DNA of 64,000 nucleotides. It comes from CAISCU01 sp051861545 (lineage in GTDB: Bacteria > Bacteroidota > Bacteroidia > UKL13-3). The stretch lies in the NCBI GenBank assembly GCA_051861545.1, contig JBIMKP010000004.1, positions 88,669-152,668 on the forward strand. Direction: 5' to 3'. Below are positions 52,346-61,352 of this stretch, piece by piece (the stretch's first letter is position 1; each line of letters starts with the position of its first letter). The notes under the pieces are model-generated. The model saw nothing but the letters and a program-made list of their open reading frames with translations. It did no database searches and was not told the DNA's origin. Both the position numbers and the translations under genes were made by a program.

Positions 52346-54070
52346 ATGAGATTGTTTAGTATTCTATTTTTATTTGTTTTTAAGTTTCAATTAGTATTTG
52401 CTCAAGCACCAGCACAATTGCTTTCAAAGCTTAAGCAAAAAATGCCAAATGAAGAAAGAATTCAAACATTACTTGAAATTTCAAATGCTTATAAAAATTC
52501 AGACTTAAATGAAGCATTTTTATATGCAAACCAAGCTTATTTAGAATCATCTAAATCTGATTTACCAAAATACTCCGGTTCAGCTTTAAGTCAAATTGGT
52601 CTATTACATTATTTAAATAATAAACTCGATAGTGCTGTTTATTTTCATGAAAAAGCTTCTATTATTTTATTACAAACAGGCGATAGTTTTGAGATTTCCA
52701 GAAACAGTAACAGACTAGGCGCAGATTATTATTTAAAAGGAAATTTAAAAGATGCAATACTCAAATATCAAAATGCTATTTTATGGGCAAATGATATTAA
52801 GATAAAAGCTAATGCATTGAATAATTTAGGTATGTGTAGCAAGCAATATGGAGATTTTTCAAAAGCTATATCCTACCATTCTCAGGCATTGAGTTATTAT
52901 GAAATATTAAACGACCCTAATTTCAAAGCCAAAACATTTAATAATCTTGGTTCTTGTTATTGGTTAAAGAAAGATTCAGAACGAGCTTTTGAATCTTATT
53001 ACAATGGCTTTCAAATAGCTAAACAAATAAATAATCCAGAATATTTAGCGCAATCAATGAATGGACTTGGGATTATTTACAGTAAAAAAAATCAATTTGA
53101 TTCTGCAATCACTTTATTTAACCAAGCTGCCCAAATTTTTCAAGGTTTAGGTTTTCAAAAAGAATATGCCCAACAATTGGTAAATCTTGCTGACAATGAA
53201 ACCGAATCAGGAAGATTAATTGAGGCTGAAAAAAATTATAAAGAAGCATTAAAAGTATTTGTCGCGTTAAACGATAAATCAGGTGAGGCAGCAGTTTATA
53301 ATAATCAAGGAAATCTTTTTCAAAAAAAGAAAGATTGGAAAAATGCAGCTTTAAGTATGGAAAAATCTTTTGAAATTTCTAATCAAAGTCAAAACATAAA
53401 TCATACTGTTATCATAGCTAGAAACCTAAGTTTTGTTTATGAAAAATTGAACATGCCAGAAAAAGCTTTAACTTATCGTAAAATCTATGATGAATACAAA
53501 GAAGAGGTTAATGATTTAGCTGAAAACTTAAAATACATTGAAGTAGACAGTCAACTTAAAATCACACAAAAAGAAAAAGAGCTTGTTAAAAAATCTGAAG
53601 AAATATCGAAATTCAGAATCGGTTTAATTATTCTTGGAATACTTGCATTTACTGTTTTTGTTGTAGCCATTTTTATGTTCAGAAATAACAAGAAAAAAAT
53701 AGCTAATCAACTTGTTTTAGAAGCCAATATCTTATCAATTGAAAAACAAATTGAAGATGTAAAATCTGAAAATGTAAGTTTAAAGCAACAATTACTTGCT
53801 ACAGAAGATGAACTCATCAAATTAAACAAAAAATATGCTGGAATTAAAGAGGATTTACCTCAAGAAATAGTCCCACTATCTAAGCGTGAACATGAGGTTT
53901 TATTATATATGGCAGAAGGTTTACCAGACAAAGAAATCGCTGAAAAACTTTTTGTTAGTATCAATACTGTGCGCACTCATACCAGAAGAATTTATGATAA
54001 ACTATTGGTTAATAATAGAACAGAAGCTATTAATATGTTGCATAAATTCAATTTGATGACCACTACTTGA
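52346..54070 (+). CDS. TPR-LuxR membrane-bound transcriptional regulator
   Basis: A 574-aa regulator. Signal/anchor at the N-terminus (MRLFSILFLFVF...FAQ), a periplasmic TPR array (about 25-370, six or more repeats such as ALNNLGMCSKQYGDFSKAI and TFNNLGSCYWLKKDSERAF), a membrane segment (about 425-447), a short coiled coil, and a cytoplasmic LuxR/GerE HTH at about 510-570 (LSKREHEVLLYMAEGLPDKEIAEKL... VSINTVRTHTRRIYDKL). Such one-component regulators couple periplasmic sensing to transcription. I use the ATG at 52346; a TTG 12 bases earlier is also open. Single gene; targets unknown. Confidence 0.87.
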   Translation: MRLFSILFLFVFKFQLVFAQAPAQLLSKLKQKMPNEERIQTLLEISNAYKNSDLNEAFLYANQAYLESSKSDLPKYSGSALSQIGLLHYLNNKLDSAVYFHEKASIILLQTGDSFEISRNSNRLGADYYLKGNLKDAILKYQNAILWANDIKIKANALNNLGMCSKQYGDFSKAISYHSQALSYYEILNDPNFKAKTFNNLGSCYWLKKDSERAFESYYNGFQIAKQINNPEYLAQSMNGLGIIYSKKNQFDSAITLFNQAAQIFQGLGFQKEYAQQLVNLADNETESGRLIEAEKNYKEALKVFVALNDKSGEAAVYNNQGNLFQKKKDWKNAALSMEKSFEISNQSQNINHTVIIARNLSFVYEKLNMPEKALTYRKIYDEYKEEVNDLAENLKYIEVDSQLKITQKEKELVKKSEEISKFRIGLIILGILAFTVFVVAIFMFRNNKKKIANQLVLEANILSIEKQIEDVKSENVSLKQQLLATEDELIKLNKKYAGIKEDLPQEIVPLSKREHEVLLYMAEGLPDKEIAEKLFVSINTVRTHTRRIYDKLLVNNRTEAINMLHKFNLMTTT

Positions 54071-54164
54071 TGATATCTTACACATTGAATTGAATTTACT
54101 ACCAATTATTCATTATTGATTTCATAATCAATTCTAAATACTAAAATCGTATTAGATAAAATTA

Positions 54165-57020
54165 ATGATTATGATAAAAAGGCTTACTCTACTTTGTTTT
54201 ATTTTCTTTTTCATTTTAAAAACAAACAATGCTCAATTAAGTGCACCAAAAGTTGAAGGTGTTTTTGGTGGATATGTTTCAAATATTGCAGGATACGCTA
54301 AGAATTCAGATTCCACTAGGTTGTTTATTTCAACTCAAAGTGCTAATTCTATTTTTTATACAGATATTTATAATCCATCAGATTCTAATTTTAAATTTAC
54401 AAAATTTACAAAATTACCTGCTGCAGATGATACCAAAAATTTTGGTCAAAATGTAAATTCTATGGCCGTTCATAAAAGTTCTGGAAGATTGTATTTTGGT
54501 CATAATTCTGGATTGTATGCTGTTTCTGCTGATTTACAAAGCACTACTAAGTATTCAAATTTTGGAATTTCTAATATCATTATTAAAGATTCGGTTTTAA
54601 TTTATCTTGAAGGTTCTCAATTACATTGGGGGAAATTAGATGCTACTGGAAATTTTACTCATTCGAGCACTCCATCTTTAAACTTCCCACCAACACCTGG
54701 TTTTGGGATGATTCAAATCCACCCTATTACAAATATAGTTTATGTTTATTTTGGAGGTACTAGTCCAATTTTATATAAACTTTCAAATGAATTCTATAAT
54801 TTAAACAATACAACTTCATACAGCACAATTTCAATTGGTACACCTGCTAATACTGAATTAAAAGTAATGGGAATAAGTCCTTCTGGAAGAATATTTTTAG
54901 GTGGCAACCAAACTTTCTCCCCACAATTAAGGGTAATTCGTTATACAGACAATGAAACAAGCTGGACACAAATAAATACTGGTTTGGTTGGTTATGGTGG
55001 AAATAACTTTGAATTTGCAGGAAATGCATCAAATTATATAACCTATTTTAGTACAAGTTATTCAACAAATCAAGGTTCAAGTTGGACATATTTTGGAAAC
55101 ACTTTTCAAGATACCCATCCAAATGATGGACCAGTATTTTCAGACCCTAATGATACAAATGTAGTGTATATGGTAACCGACCTTTGCATAGCTGCATCAA
55201 AAAACAGAGGTGCTTCAATTAACGATATTGAAAATGGAGTTGAAGCTGTTCAGGTTAGAGATTTTGATATGACAACTGATAAAAATACAGCTTGGATTGC
55301 TTCAAAAGCTGGTATTAGAAAAGTAAGTAATTATACTGTAAGTCCGGTTTGGACAAAACCCATGTTTCCTAATGGAGATGGATCTCCATATTACTCTGCC
55401 GATATGCACCCATCAGATACAAATACTGTTTATGTTGGTAATTCAAGAGTTTACAAAACAAGCAATGGAGGAATTACTTGGAATCAAGTTTTTAATGCAG
55501 AATCATCACCTTATAGCTTTCCTTTGGTTGGAACATTTATTAATACAATTGAAATTTGTCAGTATAACCCCAATATTGTTTTTGCTGGATTTGAAATACA
55601 ATCATCAGATGAAGGTGGTTTATTTTATTCAATGAATGGCGGTAATTCTTGGTCTCAATTGTTATTAGAAGCATCGGTAAATGGAAAAGACGTTGATGTT
55701 ACTGATATCATTTTTAATATTGAAGGAACTGATACTGTTGCTTATGTATCTGTTAAATATGATTTAGCTAGTCCACAAGGAAGAAGTGTTTATAGAATTG
55801 TAAAATCTGGAAGTACTTGGACTGCCTCACAAAATATGAATGCTGCTAATACAAGCACTAGTAGTTTAATAGTTGCTTCATTAGAAGATATTGAAAGAAG
55901 TTCAACTGGTGATACATTATACATTACCGGTACCGATGCAGGAAATAATCACCCAGTTGCATATTATAAACCAGTAAGTTCAACTAATAAATGGACGCCA
56001 ATGAGAACAAATGGATTTCCTGCAATTACTAATAAAAAAGGAAAAGCAATTACATTAGGAAATGATACAGTTTATTGTGCTGTTGATAATGAGATTTATA
56101 TTTATCCATTGCAAGATTCAGTTTGGTATTTAGGATATGCTTATCCAGTTGGAACAGAAATTAACTTTTTATATTTTGATGATTTATTAGCGGGAACAGG
56201 AACCGGATTATATGGACATTCATATATTCCAAATCGTTGTAAACCTGCAATTTTATTAAACAATCAAGCTTCAATTTGCCAAGGAGATTCATTCCTTTAC
56301 AATGGGAAAATTTATAAAAATCCAGGATTGTATCAAGATACTTTAAAAACTCAAATTGGTTGTGATAGTATAATCAGTAATTTAAATTTAACCCTAAACA
56401 GTACTTATAATTTTATTAACTCAGTGAGTATGTGTTTTGGTGGAACATTTACGTTTCCTGATGGAACCAAATCAAATATCAGCATAACTCATCCAAGTTT
56501 ATTAAAGTCGAAAGGTGGTTGTGATAGTATTGTTACAATAACATTAACAGTTAATAGACCAGATGTCTCAATAGTTAAAAACCCAGGCACATTAACGGCA
56601 AATCAAACAAATGCAAATTATCAATGGCTTGATTGTTCAAATGGCTTCTCTCCTATTCCAGGTGCAAATCAAAAAATATATTCACCAATAAACTCGGGTA
56701 ATTATGCAGTAGAAATTACAAAAGACAATTGTAAAGATACTAGCTTGTGTGAATTGGTAGTGCCTGTAGGTTTATCAAATTTAGACAACAAAAATACTTG
56801 GGTATTTTATCCAAATCCATTTTTAAATTCAATTAAAATTGAAAATCATCACCAAACAAAAACTCTTTTAATTAAAATATTTGATTTAACAGGAAAGGAA
56901 ATTAAAAACTTTGAAATAGAAAGTTTAAAAACAAAAGAAATTGACTTAAGTAACTTGGAGGCTGGTGTATATTTAATATCGGCAAATGGGGCTAAACCTG
57001 AAAAAATATTCAAACGATAA
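54165..57020 (+). CDS. large T9SS-exported beta-propeller protein
   Basis: A 951-aa secreted protein. Signal peptide (ends KTNNAQ), then a sialidase/VPS10-like propeller over about 30-690 with BNR-like Asp-box strings (YKTSNGGITWNQVF, YSMNGGNSWSQLL, STNQGSSWTYFG), two cysteine-containing modules of T9SS surface proteins (ICQGDSFLYNGKIY... CDSIIS and MCFGGTFTFPDG... CDSIVT), a PKD-like or Ig-like part (about 800-870) and a C-terminal sorting domain starting VFYPNPFLNS. It lacks glycosidase catalytic residues that I can recognise, so adhesion or binding is more likely than hydrolysis. ATG at 54165; M3 (54171) is an equally good start. Confidence 0.86.
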   Translation: MIMIKRLTLLCFIFFFILKTNNAQLSAPKVEGVFGGYVSNIAGYAKNSDSTRLFISTQSANSIFYTDIYNPSDSNFKFTKFTKLPAADDTKNFGQNVNSMAVHKSSGRLYFGHNSGLYAVSADLQSTTKYSNFGISNIIIKDSVLIYLEGSQLHWGKLDATGNFTHSSTPSLNFPPTPGFGMIQIHPITNIVYVYFGGTSPILYKLSNEFYNLNNTTSYSTISIGTPANTELKVMGISPSGRIFLGGNQTFSPQLRVIRYTDNETSWTQINTGLVGYGGNNFEFAGNASNYITYFSTSYSTNQGSSWTYFGNTFQDTHPNDGPVFSDPNDTNVVYMVTDLCIAASKNRGASINDIENGVEAVQVRDFDMTTDKNTAWIASKAGIRKVSNYTVSPVWTKPMFPNGDGSPYYSADMHPSDTNTVYVGNSRVYKTSNGGITWNQVFNAESSPYSFPLVGTFINTIEICQYNPNIVFAGFEIQSSDEGGLFYSMNGGNSWSQLLLEASVNGKDVDVTDIIFNIEGTDTVAYVSVKYDLASPQGRSVYRIVKSGSTWTASQNMNAANTSTSSLIVASLEDIERSSTGDTLYITGTDAGNNHPVAYYKPVSSTNKWTPMRTNGFPAITNKKGKAITLGNDTVYCAVDNEIYIYPLQDSVWYLGYAYPVGTEINFLYFDDLLAGTGTGLYGHSYIPNRCKPAILLNNQASICQGDSFLYNGKIYKNPGLYQDTLKTQIGCDSIISNLNLTLNSTYNFINSVSMCFGGTFTFPDGTKSNISITHPSLLKSKGGCDSIVTITLTVNRPDVSIVKNPGTLTANQTNANYQWLDCSNGFSPIPGANQKIYSPINSGNYAVEITKDNCKDTSLCELVVPVGLSNLDNKNTWVFYPNPFLNSIKIENHHQTKTLLIKIFDLTGKEIKNFEIESLKTKEIDLSNLEAGVYLISANGAKPEKIFKR

Positions 57021-57113
57021 TTTGATTGACAAATTCATGACAAGAATTTAAGAACCTTTTTCTAAGAATTAAGTTTATGTGTTGAAAAGATTGGAACCGC
57101 TTTGGAACCATCA

Positions 57114-57147
57114 CAAAAAAGGCTGGTCCCATAAAAGGGCCAGCCAT
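57114..57147 (-). terminator. terminator of the acyl-CoA reductase gene
   Basis: Stem GGCTGG-T-CCC (57121-57130) pairs with GGGCCAGCC (57137-57145) with one bulged base. On the minus strand it is followed by six T (57115-57120); the plus-strand side has no T run of that kind. Confidence 0.75.
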
Positions 57148-57166
57148 TTCCATTTCTGTATGTAGT

Positions 57167-57238
57167 CCCTAATTTATTAGGGCTATATTTCTGTAAGCCC
57201 TAATTTATTAGGGCTCAGTTTTATTAGGGCTATATTTC
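57167..57238. repeat. palindrome-based intergenic repeat
   Basis: CCCTAAT-TT-ATTAGGG (57167-57182) and AGCCCTAAT-TT-ATTAGGGCT (57196-57215) are perfect hairpins. The 18-mer TTATTAGGGCTATATTTC occurs at 57174-57191 and again at 57221-57238, where it runs into the stop codon of the acyl-CoA reductase gene. The unit period is 47 bases. Confidence 0.9.
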
Positions 57239-58268
57239 AAGAAAGATTCATCAAAAAGTGAATAGTATCTACACCATCTGCATAATCATTTAATTTTGGG
57301 TATTGAGATTGACCAAAAGCCACTGCATTTTCTAAAGGCATTTCACTAACAACACATTGAATTTCGTCTTTATGTAAATTGATATAATCTTTCACTTGTT
57401 CAATTGACTCATAATAATCAAACAATAAAACACCAAGAGGTGAAGCAATTTTTTCATCTTGTTTGAATAGTAAAAAATTATTGTCGAGATGAGGAGTAAG
57501 ATTCATTAAGAAAATCGCTTTGTGATAAGTATAATTATTGGCGTATTTATTATGATTGATATGCTCTTTATACTTTTCAAATGCTTCAAACATAGGGTCA
57601 ACAAAAAAGTCTTTTGGTACTAATACCTTCGAAACATTTCTACAACCTAAACCAAAATACTGAAACACATCATCAGATAGTAATTCAAGAGAATGCGTTG
57701 ATTCATTTCCACTTAAAACTGCTATGCTATTTCTGTTTTTTCTGAGTAATGCATGTTTGTTCTTAAAATAATATTCAAAATACCTAAAACTATTGTTGCT
57801 ACCAGTAGCGATTACAGCATCAAAATCCTTCATTTGACGTTCTTCAGAAATTTTGATGAGATTTTCAAAACCTGGTTCAATTCTTTTTAATTCTTTTACA
57901 ATCCATTCCATTAAAACTGTATCATCAGATGATGGCTTAATTAAAGCAGCATGTCCACATGCTAAAACTGAAATTAAATCATGTAAACCAACCAAGGGAA
58001 TATTGCCTGCCATGATAATTGCGACCGTTTTTTGTTCGATTTTTGAGTTTTGAATGTCATAAACGTCCAACCATGATTGTAAATTTTCAATTTTTAAAGA
58101 ATCTGACCAAGATAAAAAAGCTTGTTTTTGAAATTCTGGTGTAAACCACTGATTGTACGTAGAAGCGCGATGGATAAGGGCTTCATCGTTTACTGCCGAC
58201 TTTAAACTGTCTCCCAAAGAGGCTAATGCCGCAACTCGTTGTGTATAATTCATATTATTTAGACTCAT
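57237..58268 (-). CDS. acyl-CoA reductase (LuxC-like)
   Basis: A 343-aa aldehyde-dehydrogenase-fold enzyme of the LuxC family. Rossmann region IIMAGNIPLVGLHD (about 84-97), LIKPSSDD (about 108-115), IATGSNNSFRYFEYYF, and the catalytic cysteine in FGLGCRNVSKV (about 206-216, C210). It is shorter than proteobacterial LuxC (about 480 aa) but matches the short Bacteroidota form. It would reduce an acyl-CoA or acyl-protein thioester to an aldehyde; the physiological substrate is unknown. Divergent from a dicluster ferredoxin, a conserved pairing that hints at an electron link. Terminator follows. Confidence 0.85.
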   Translation of the reverse strand: MSLNNMNYTQRVAALASLGDSLKSAVNDEALIHRASTYNQWFTPEFQKQAFLSWSDSLKIENLQSWLDVYDIQNSKIEQKTVAIIMAGNIPLVGLHDLISVLACGHAALIKPSSDDTVLMEWIVKELKRIEPGFENLIKISEERQMKDFDAVIATGSNNSFRYFEYYFKNKHALLRKNRNSIAVLSGNESTHSLELLSDDVFQYFGLGCRNVSKVLVPKDFFVDPMFEAFEKYKEHINHNKYANNYTYHKAIFLMNLTPHLDNNFLLFKQDEKIASPLGVLLFDYYESIEQVKDYINLHKDEIQCVVSEMPLENAVAFGQSQYPKLNDYADGVDTIHFLMNLS

Positions 58269-58290
58269 TCTATTTTTTGGATTGAAGCAA

Positions 58291-58298
58291 CAAAACTA
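58291..58298 (-). promoter_or_regulatory. -7 promoter element of the acyl-CoA reductase gene
   Basis: The minus strand reads TAGTTTTG, a perfect match to TAnnTTTG, 22 bases before the ATG at 58268. TTG at 58315-58317 lies 16 bases upstream. Confidence 0.45.
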
Positions 58299-58336
58299 AA
58301 CTTGCAATAGAATTCAACCTAATAATATTATTTGAT

Positions 58337-58669
58337 ATGGCAATTATGATTACCGACGAATGCATCAATTGTGGTGCATGCGAACCTGAATGTCCAAACA
58401 ATGCAATCTACGAAGCAGGTGCAGAATGGGCTTGGGCAGATGGAAACAGTTCATCAGGAGAAATTGATGGTGTAGACGTAAATAAGAGAAATACTCCTGT
58501 TAGTGACGAAACTTATTACATTGTAACTTCAAAATGCACAGAATGTGTAGGTTTCCATGAAGAACCTCAATGTGCTGCTGTGTGTCCTGTTGATTGCTGC
58601 GTTCCTGATCCTGACCACGTAGAGTCGCAAGAAGTATTGCTTGAGAAGAAAAGCAAAATGCATTCTTAA
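58337..58669 (+). CDS. 4Fe-4S dicluster ferredoxin
   Basis: A 110-aa ferredoxin with two cysteine clusters: CINCGACEPECP (9-20) and, after a long insert (about 28-64), CTECVGFHEEPQCAAVCPVDC (the second cluster with an enlarged loop). This is the Alvin/YfhL-type ferredoxin with a C-terminal helix (about 88-108). It supplies low-potential electrons to unknown partners. It starts 68 bases from the divergent LuxC-like gene. A hairpin follows the stop codon. Confidence 0.9.
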   Translation: MAIMITDECINCGACEPECPNNAIYEAGAEWAWADGNSSSGEIDGVDVNKRNTPVSDETYYIVTSKCTECVGFHEEPQCAAVCPVDCCVPDPDHVESQEVLLEKKSKMHS

Positions 58670-58698
58670 TCTAAGAAAATTTAAATACCCTTGTTTGT

Positions 58699-58727
58699 AA
58701 AATCCCGGCAAATTTGTCGGGATTTTT
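58699..58727 (+). terminator. rho-independent terminator of the ferredoxin gene
   Basis: Stem AAAATCCCG (58699-58707) / CGGGATTTT (58718-58726), with inner complementary CAAATTTG, then T residues. Confidence 0.85.
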
Positions 58728-58741
58728 ATTTATATTGTTTG

Positions 58742-59566
58742 ATGAATTTCTTCAAAGACAATAGGCCATTAAAAGTTGTAATTATTTATTTGATTTTTGG
58801 TTTATTGTGGATTATTTTCAGTGATAAATTCATCGCTAGTATTTCTAAAGATTCAGAAATGCTTAGCACGCTTCAAAGCTTAAAGGGATTTGCTTTTATA
58901 GGATTTACAGCCATCATCCTCTATCTTCTTATATCTGCCTATTATACTAAAATCACAGATTCAGTAAACCAATATGAATTAATTTTTACTTCAAATCCTA
59001 ATCCAATGTGGATTTGCGATGTAGAATCCTATAAATTTCTCTCTGTTAATCAAGCTGCTATCGATTTATATAAATTTACGAAAGAAGAATTTCTTAACAT
59101 GAGTTTAAAAGATATTAGACCTGTTGAAGAGATTGAAAAAATGAAAAATCATTTAAACAATGTAGATAAAAATACAACTCGAATGGGAAATTGGATTCAT
59201 CAAAAAAAAACAGGTGAATTGTTGATAATGGAAATAATGAGCTTCAATTTCTATTTTAAAGAAAAAGATTGTAGGTTAATTTTTGCAAGAGATATTACAG
59301 ACAAAATTCAAGCTGAACAAAAACTAGAACAAGCCAATATTGAACTAAAAGAAAAAATAGATCGAATTCAATCATACGCATTTGCTAATTCTCATAAAGT
59401 AAGAGCTCCTTTAGCTAACTTAATTGGCTTGGTTGATGTACTTGAAAACGAACAAAGGCCTGAATTAATAGAAATGCTTAAAACCTCAGCTTTATCCTTA
59501 GATCAGGAGGTAAGCCAAATGAACGAAATTTTAACTGATCAATCTAAATTGAATGTAAAAAAATAA
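58742..59566 (+). CDS. membrane PAS-domain protein with HisKA-like end but no ATPase domain
   Basis: A 274-aa protein: two membrane segments (about 10-28 and 46-68), a PAS domain (about 78-195, FTSNPNPMWICDVESYKFLSV... with FARDIT at its end), a short coiled linker and a dimerisation helix with the H-box-like SHKVRAPLANLIGLVD (about 218-233). A full histidine kinase would continue with a HATPase_c domain; here the frame stops about 40 residues later and the convergent ligase gene begins. It could be a natural short form, or a truncated kinase. I use ATG 58742; an open frame from 58691 includes the upstream terminator and is rejected. Confidence 0.75.
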   Translation: MNFFKDNRPLKVVIIYLIFGLLWIIFSDKFIASISKDSEMLSTLQSLKGFAFIGFTAIILYLLISAYYTKITDSVNQYELIFTSNPNPMWICDVESYKFLSVNQAAIDLYKFTKEEFLNMSLKDIRPVEEIEKMKNHLNNVDKNTTRMGNWIHQKKTGELLIMEIMSFNFYFKEKDCRLIFARDITDKIQAEQKLEQANIELKEKIDRIQSYAFANSHKVRAPLANLIGLVDVLENEQRPELIEMLKTSALSLDQEVSQMNEILTDQSKLNVKK

Positions 59567-59567
59567 A

Positions 59568-61148
59568 TCATTTTCTTATCATTGATTTTAAGTCATCAAG
59601 CTCATTTATTTCATTTATATTTTTATCTTTTCTCCACCTTAATATTCTTGGAAATCTTACTGCTACTCCAGATTTATGGCGTTCAGAAAATGCAATTCCT
59701 TCAAACCCAATCTCGAATACCAATTCTGCTTTTACACTTCTTACAGGACCAAATTTTTCGATTGTATTTAGTTTAATCCAAGCATCAACTTCTTTGATTT
59801 CAGCATCGGATAAACCACTATAGGCTTTTGCAACAGGTAATAAATTACCTTCTTTTGTTTTTAATGCAAAAGTATAATCTGTAAATAAATTTGCTCTCCT
59901 ACCATGCCCAACTTGGGCATATATCATTACTGCATCAACAGAATAAGGATCTAATTTCCATTTAAACCAATCTCCTTTTTTTCTTCCAGTTTGATAAAAA
60001 GATGATTTCCTTTTTAACATTAATCCTTCACTACCAAATAACCTTGCTTCTTCACGTTTTTGATACAAATCTTTTAAATCTAAAAATGAAATTTCTGGAG
60101 ATATTTTTAACAATGAAATATTAGTAGCATTAACAATTTCTACTAATTTTTGTCGTCGCTCTGATAAAGGAATCGACCTAATATCAATACTGTCGCATTC
60201 AAGCAAATCATAAGCATAAATGCAAACAGGAGAATCCTCAATTACTTTTTTACCAGGTTTTTTTCTTCCTAATCGTTTTTGAAGTACATTAAAACTTTTA
60301 ACCTTATTTTCCTTATCAACTACAAGAAGTTCGCCATCAATTACACATGAATTAGGTAATAAACCAGATAAAACTTCAAACTCAGGAAAACTTTGATTGA
60401 TTAACTCTTCACCTCTACTCCACAAAAACCATTCATTCTCTCTTTTTATAAATTGAACCCTAATTCCATCCCATTTATATTCTGCCGACCAGCCTATTGG
60501 CGTAACAGACTCTAACTCTTCACCAATTGGAGAAGCCAGAAAAAATGGATAAGGCTTAGAAACATCAATTTTGAGAAATTCAGATAAAATTAAATCGTGA
60601 ATATTATCTTTTATAGGATCCCAATTTCCCATTAAACGATGAGCAATTATGCTTTCTTCGAGTTGAAATCTTTTAGCTAAAGCTTTAATTACTAAATTTT
60701 CTGAAACACCAATTCTAAATCCAGCTGAGCTTAGCTTGTTAAAAACAAACCTATCTTCAGCTTTTAAAGAATCCCATACATCGTATAAAAACTGTTTTCT
60801 TAAATCTTCATCTAATTTAGAGACCTCATTTATTTTTATAATTAAATCTCGAATTCCATAAGTTTTAATTTGCTTGGGTTCTGGTAATAATTTACTAATA
60901 GTTTCAGATAAATCGCCTGCCACAGCATAACATTCTTCGAATAACCATTCACTAATGCCAGCTTTTTGAATGGCCCATTGCTTCAACTCATTTGTTTTTG
61001 CAAGCTTTTTAGGTCGTTTTCCAAAAAACAATCCAACCACAGGTAAAATATCAGCTTCATCAACATTAGAAAAATATTGAAACATTGCCTCTACTTTATC
61101 GAGAGTTTTATTGCTTGAATCGATCTGATGTATGAGTTGAAAAAACAA
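59568..61148 (-). CDS. ATP-dependent DNA ligase
   Basis: Joins nicked DNA with ATP. The adenylation motif I is EYKWDGIRVQ with K225; motif III-like IDGELLVVD, motif IV SEGLMLKRK, and motif V DWFKWKLDP with KWK are present. An N-terminal helical DNA-binding domain (1-200) and a C-terminal OB fold complete a 526-aa protein of the LigB type found in Bacteroidota beside the ligase-associated helicase, exonuclease and PdeM genes. The start is a TTG at 61148; the first ATG (M22) would remove part of the first helix. PdeM is in this window, far away. NAD-dependent LigA is presumably elsewhere. Confidence 0.93.
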   Translation of the reverse strand: MFFQLIHQIDSSNKTLDKVEAMFQYFSNVDEADILPVVGLFFGKRPKKLAKTNELKQWAIQKAGISEWLFEECYAVAGDLSETISKLLPEPKQIKTYGIRDLIIKINEVSKLDEDLRKQFLYDVWDSLKAEDRFVFNKLSSAGFRIGVSENLVIKALAKRFQLEESIIAHRLMGNWDPIKDNIHDLILSEFLKIDVSKPYPFFLASPIGEELESVTPIGWSAEYKWDGIRVQFIKRENEWFLWSRGEELINQSFPEFEVLSGLLPNSCVIDGELLVVDKENKVKSFNVLQKRLGRKKPGKKVIEDSPVCIYAYDLLECDSIDIRSIPLSERRQKLVEIVNATNISLLKISPEISFLDLKDLYQKREEARLFGSEGLMLKRKSSFYQTGRKKGDWFKWKLDPYSVDAVMIYAQVGHGRRANLFTDYTFALKTKEGNLLPVAKAYSGLSDAEIKEVDAWIKLNTIEKFGPVRSVKAELVFEIGFEGIAFSERHKSGVAVRFPRILRWRKDKNINEINELDDLKSMIRK

Positions 61149-61260
61149 GGTTAAAATTATAAAATCAAATCTAAGCTATTTCATATTCAAATAGCATAAA
61201 ATGATTGTTTCATCTATAAGCAATTGAGGAGTAAAATTGTTCAAAAAAACAAATTTTAAA

Positions 61261-61301
61261 TTGGTTTATAATTAATCACGCTCAATTAGATTGGCTTATA
61301 A
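61261..61301. repeat. short direct repeat upstream of tex
   Basis: TTGGTTTATAA (61261-61271) and TTGGCTTATAA (61291-61301), 30 bases apart, 10 of 11 identical. A nearby hairpin GCTATTT (61175-61181) / AAATAGC (61189-61195) lies between the ligase start and tex. Possible regulator sites; nothing more can be said. Confidence 0.4.
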
Positions 61302-61352
61302 ATTTACATAAAATTGCCGTGTTCTTTCTATATTTAGATAGTATTATTGTTG

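Noticed and set aside
57167..57238. Riboswitch or tandem terminators
   Set aside because: Hairpins have a two-base loop in a repeated unit and lie at the end of convergent genes; no aptamer-like structure and no T tract.
58691..58741. TTG-initiated extension of the PAS/HisKA gene
   Set aside because: It includes the ferredoxin terminator hairpin.
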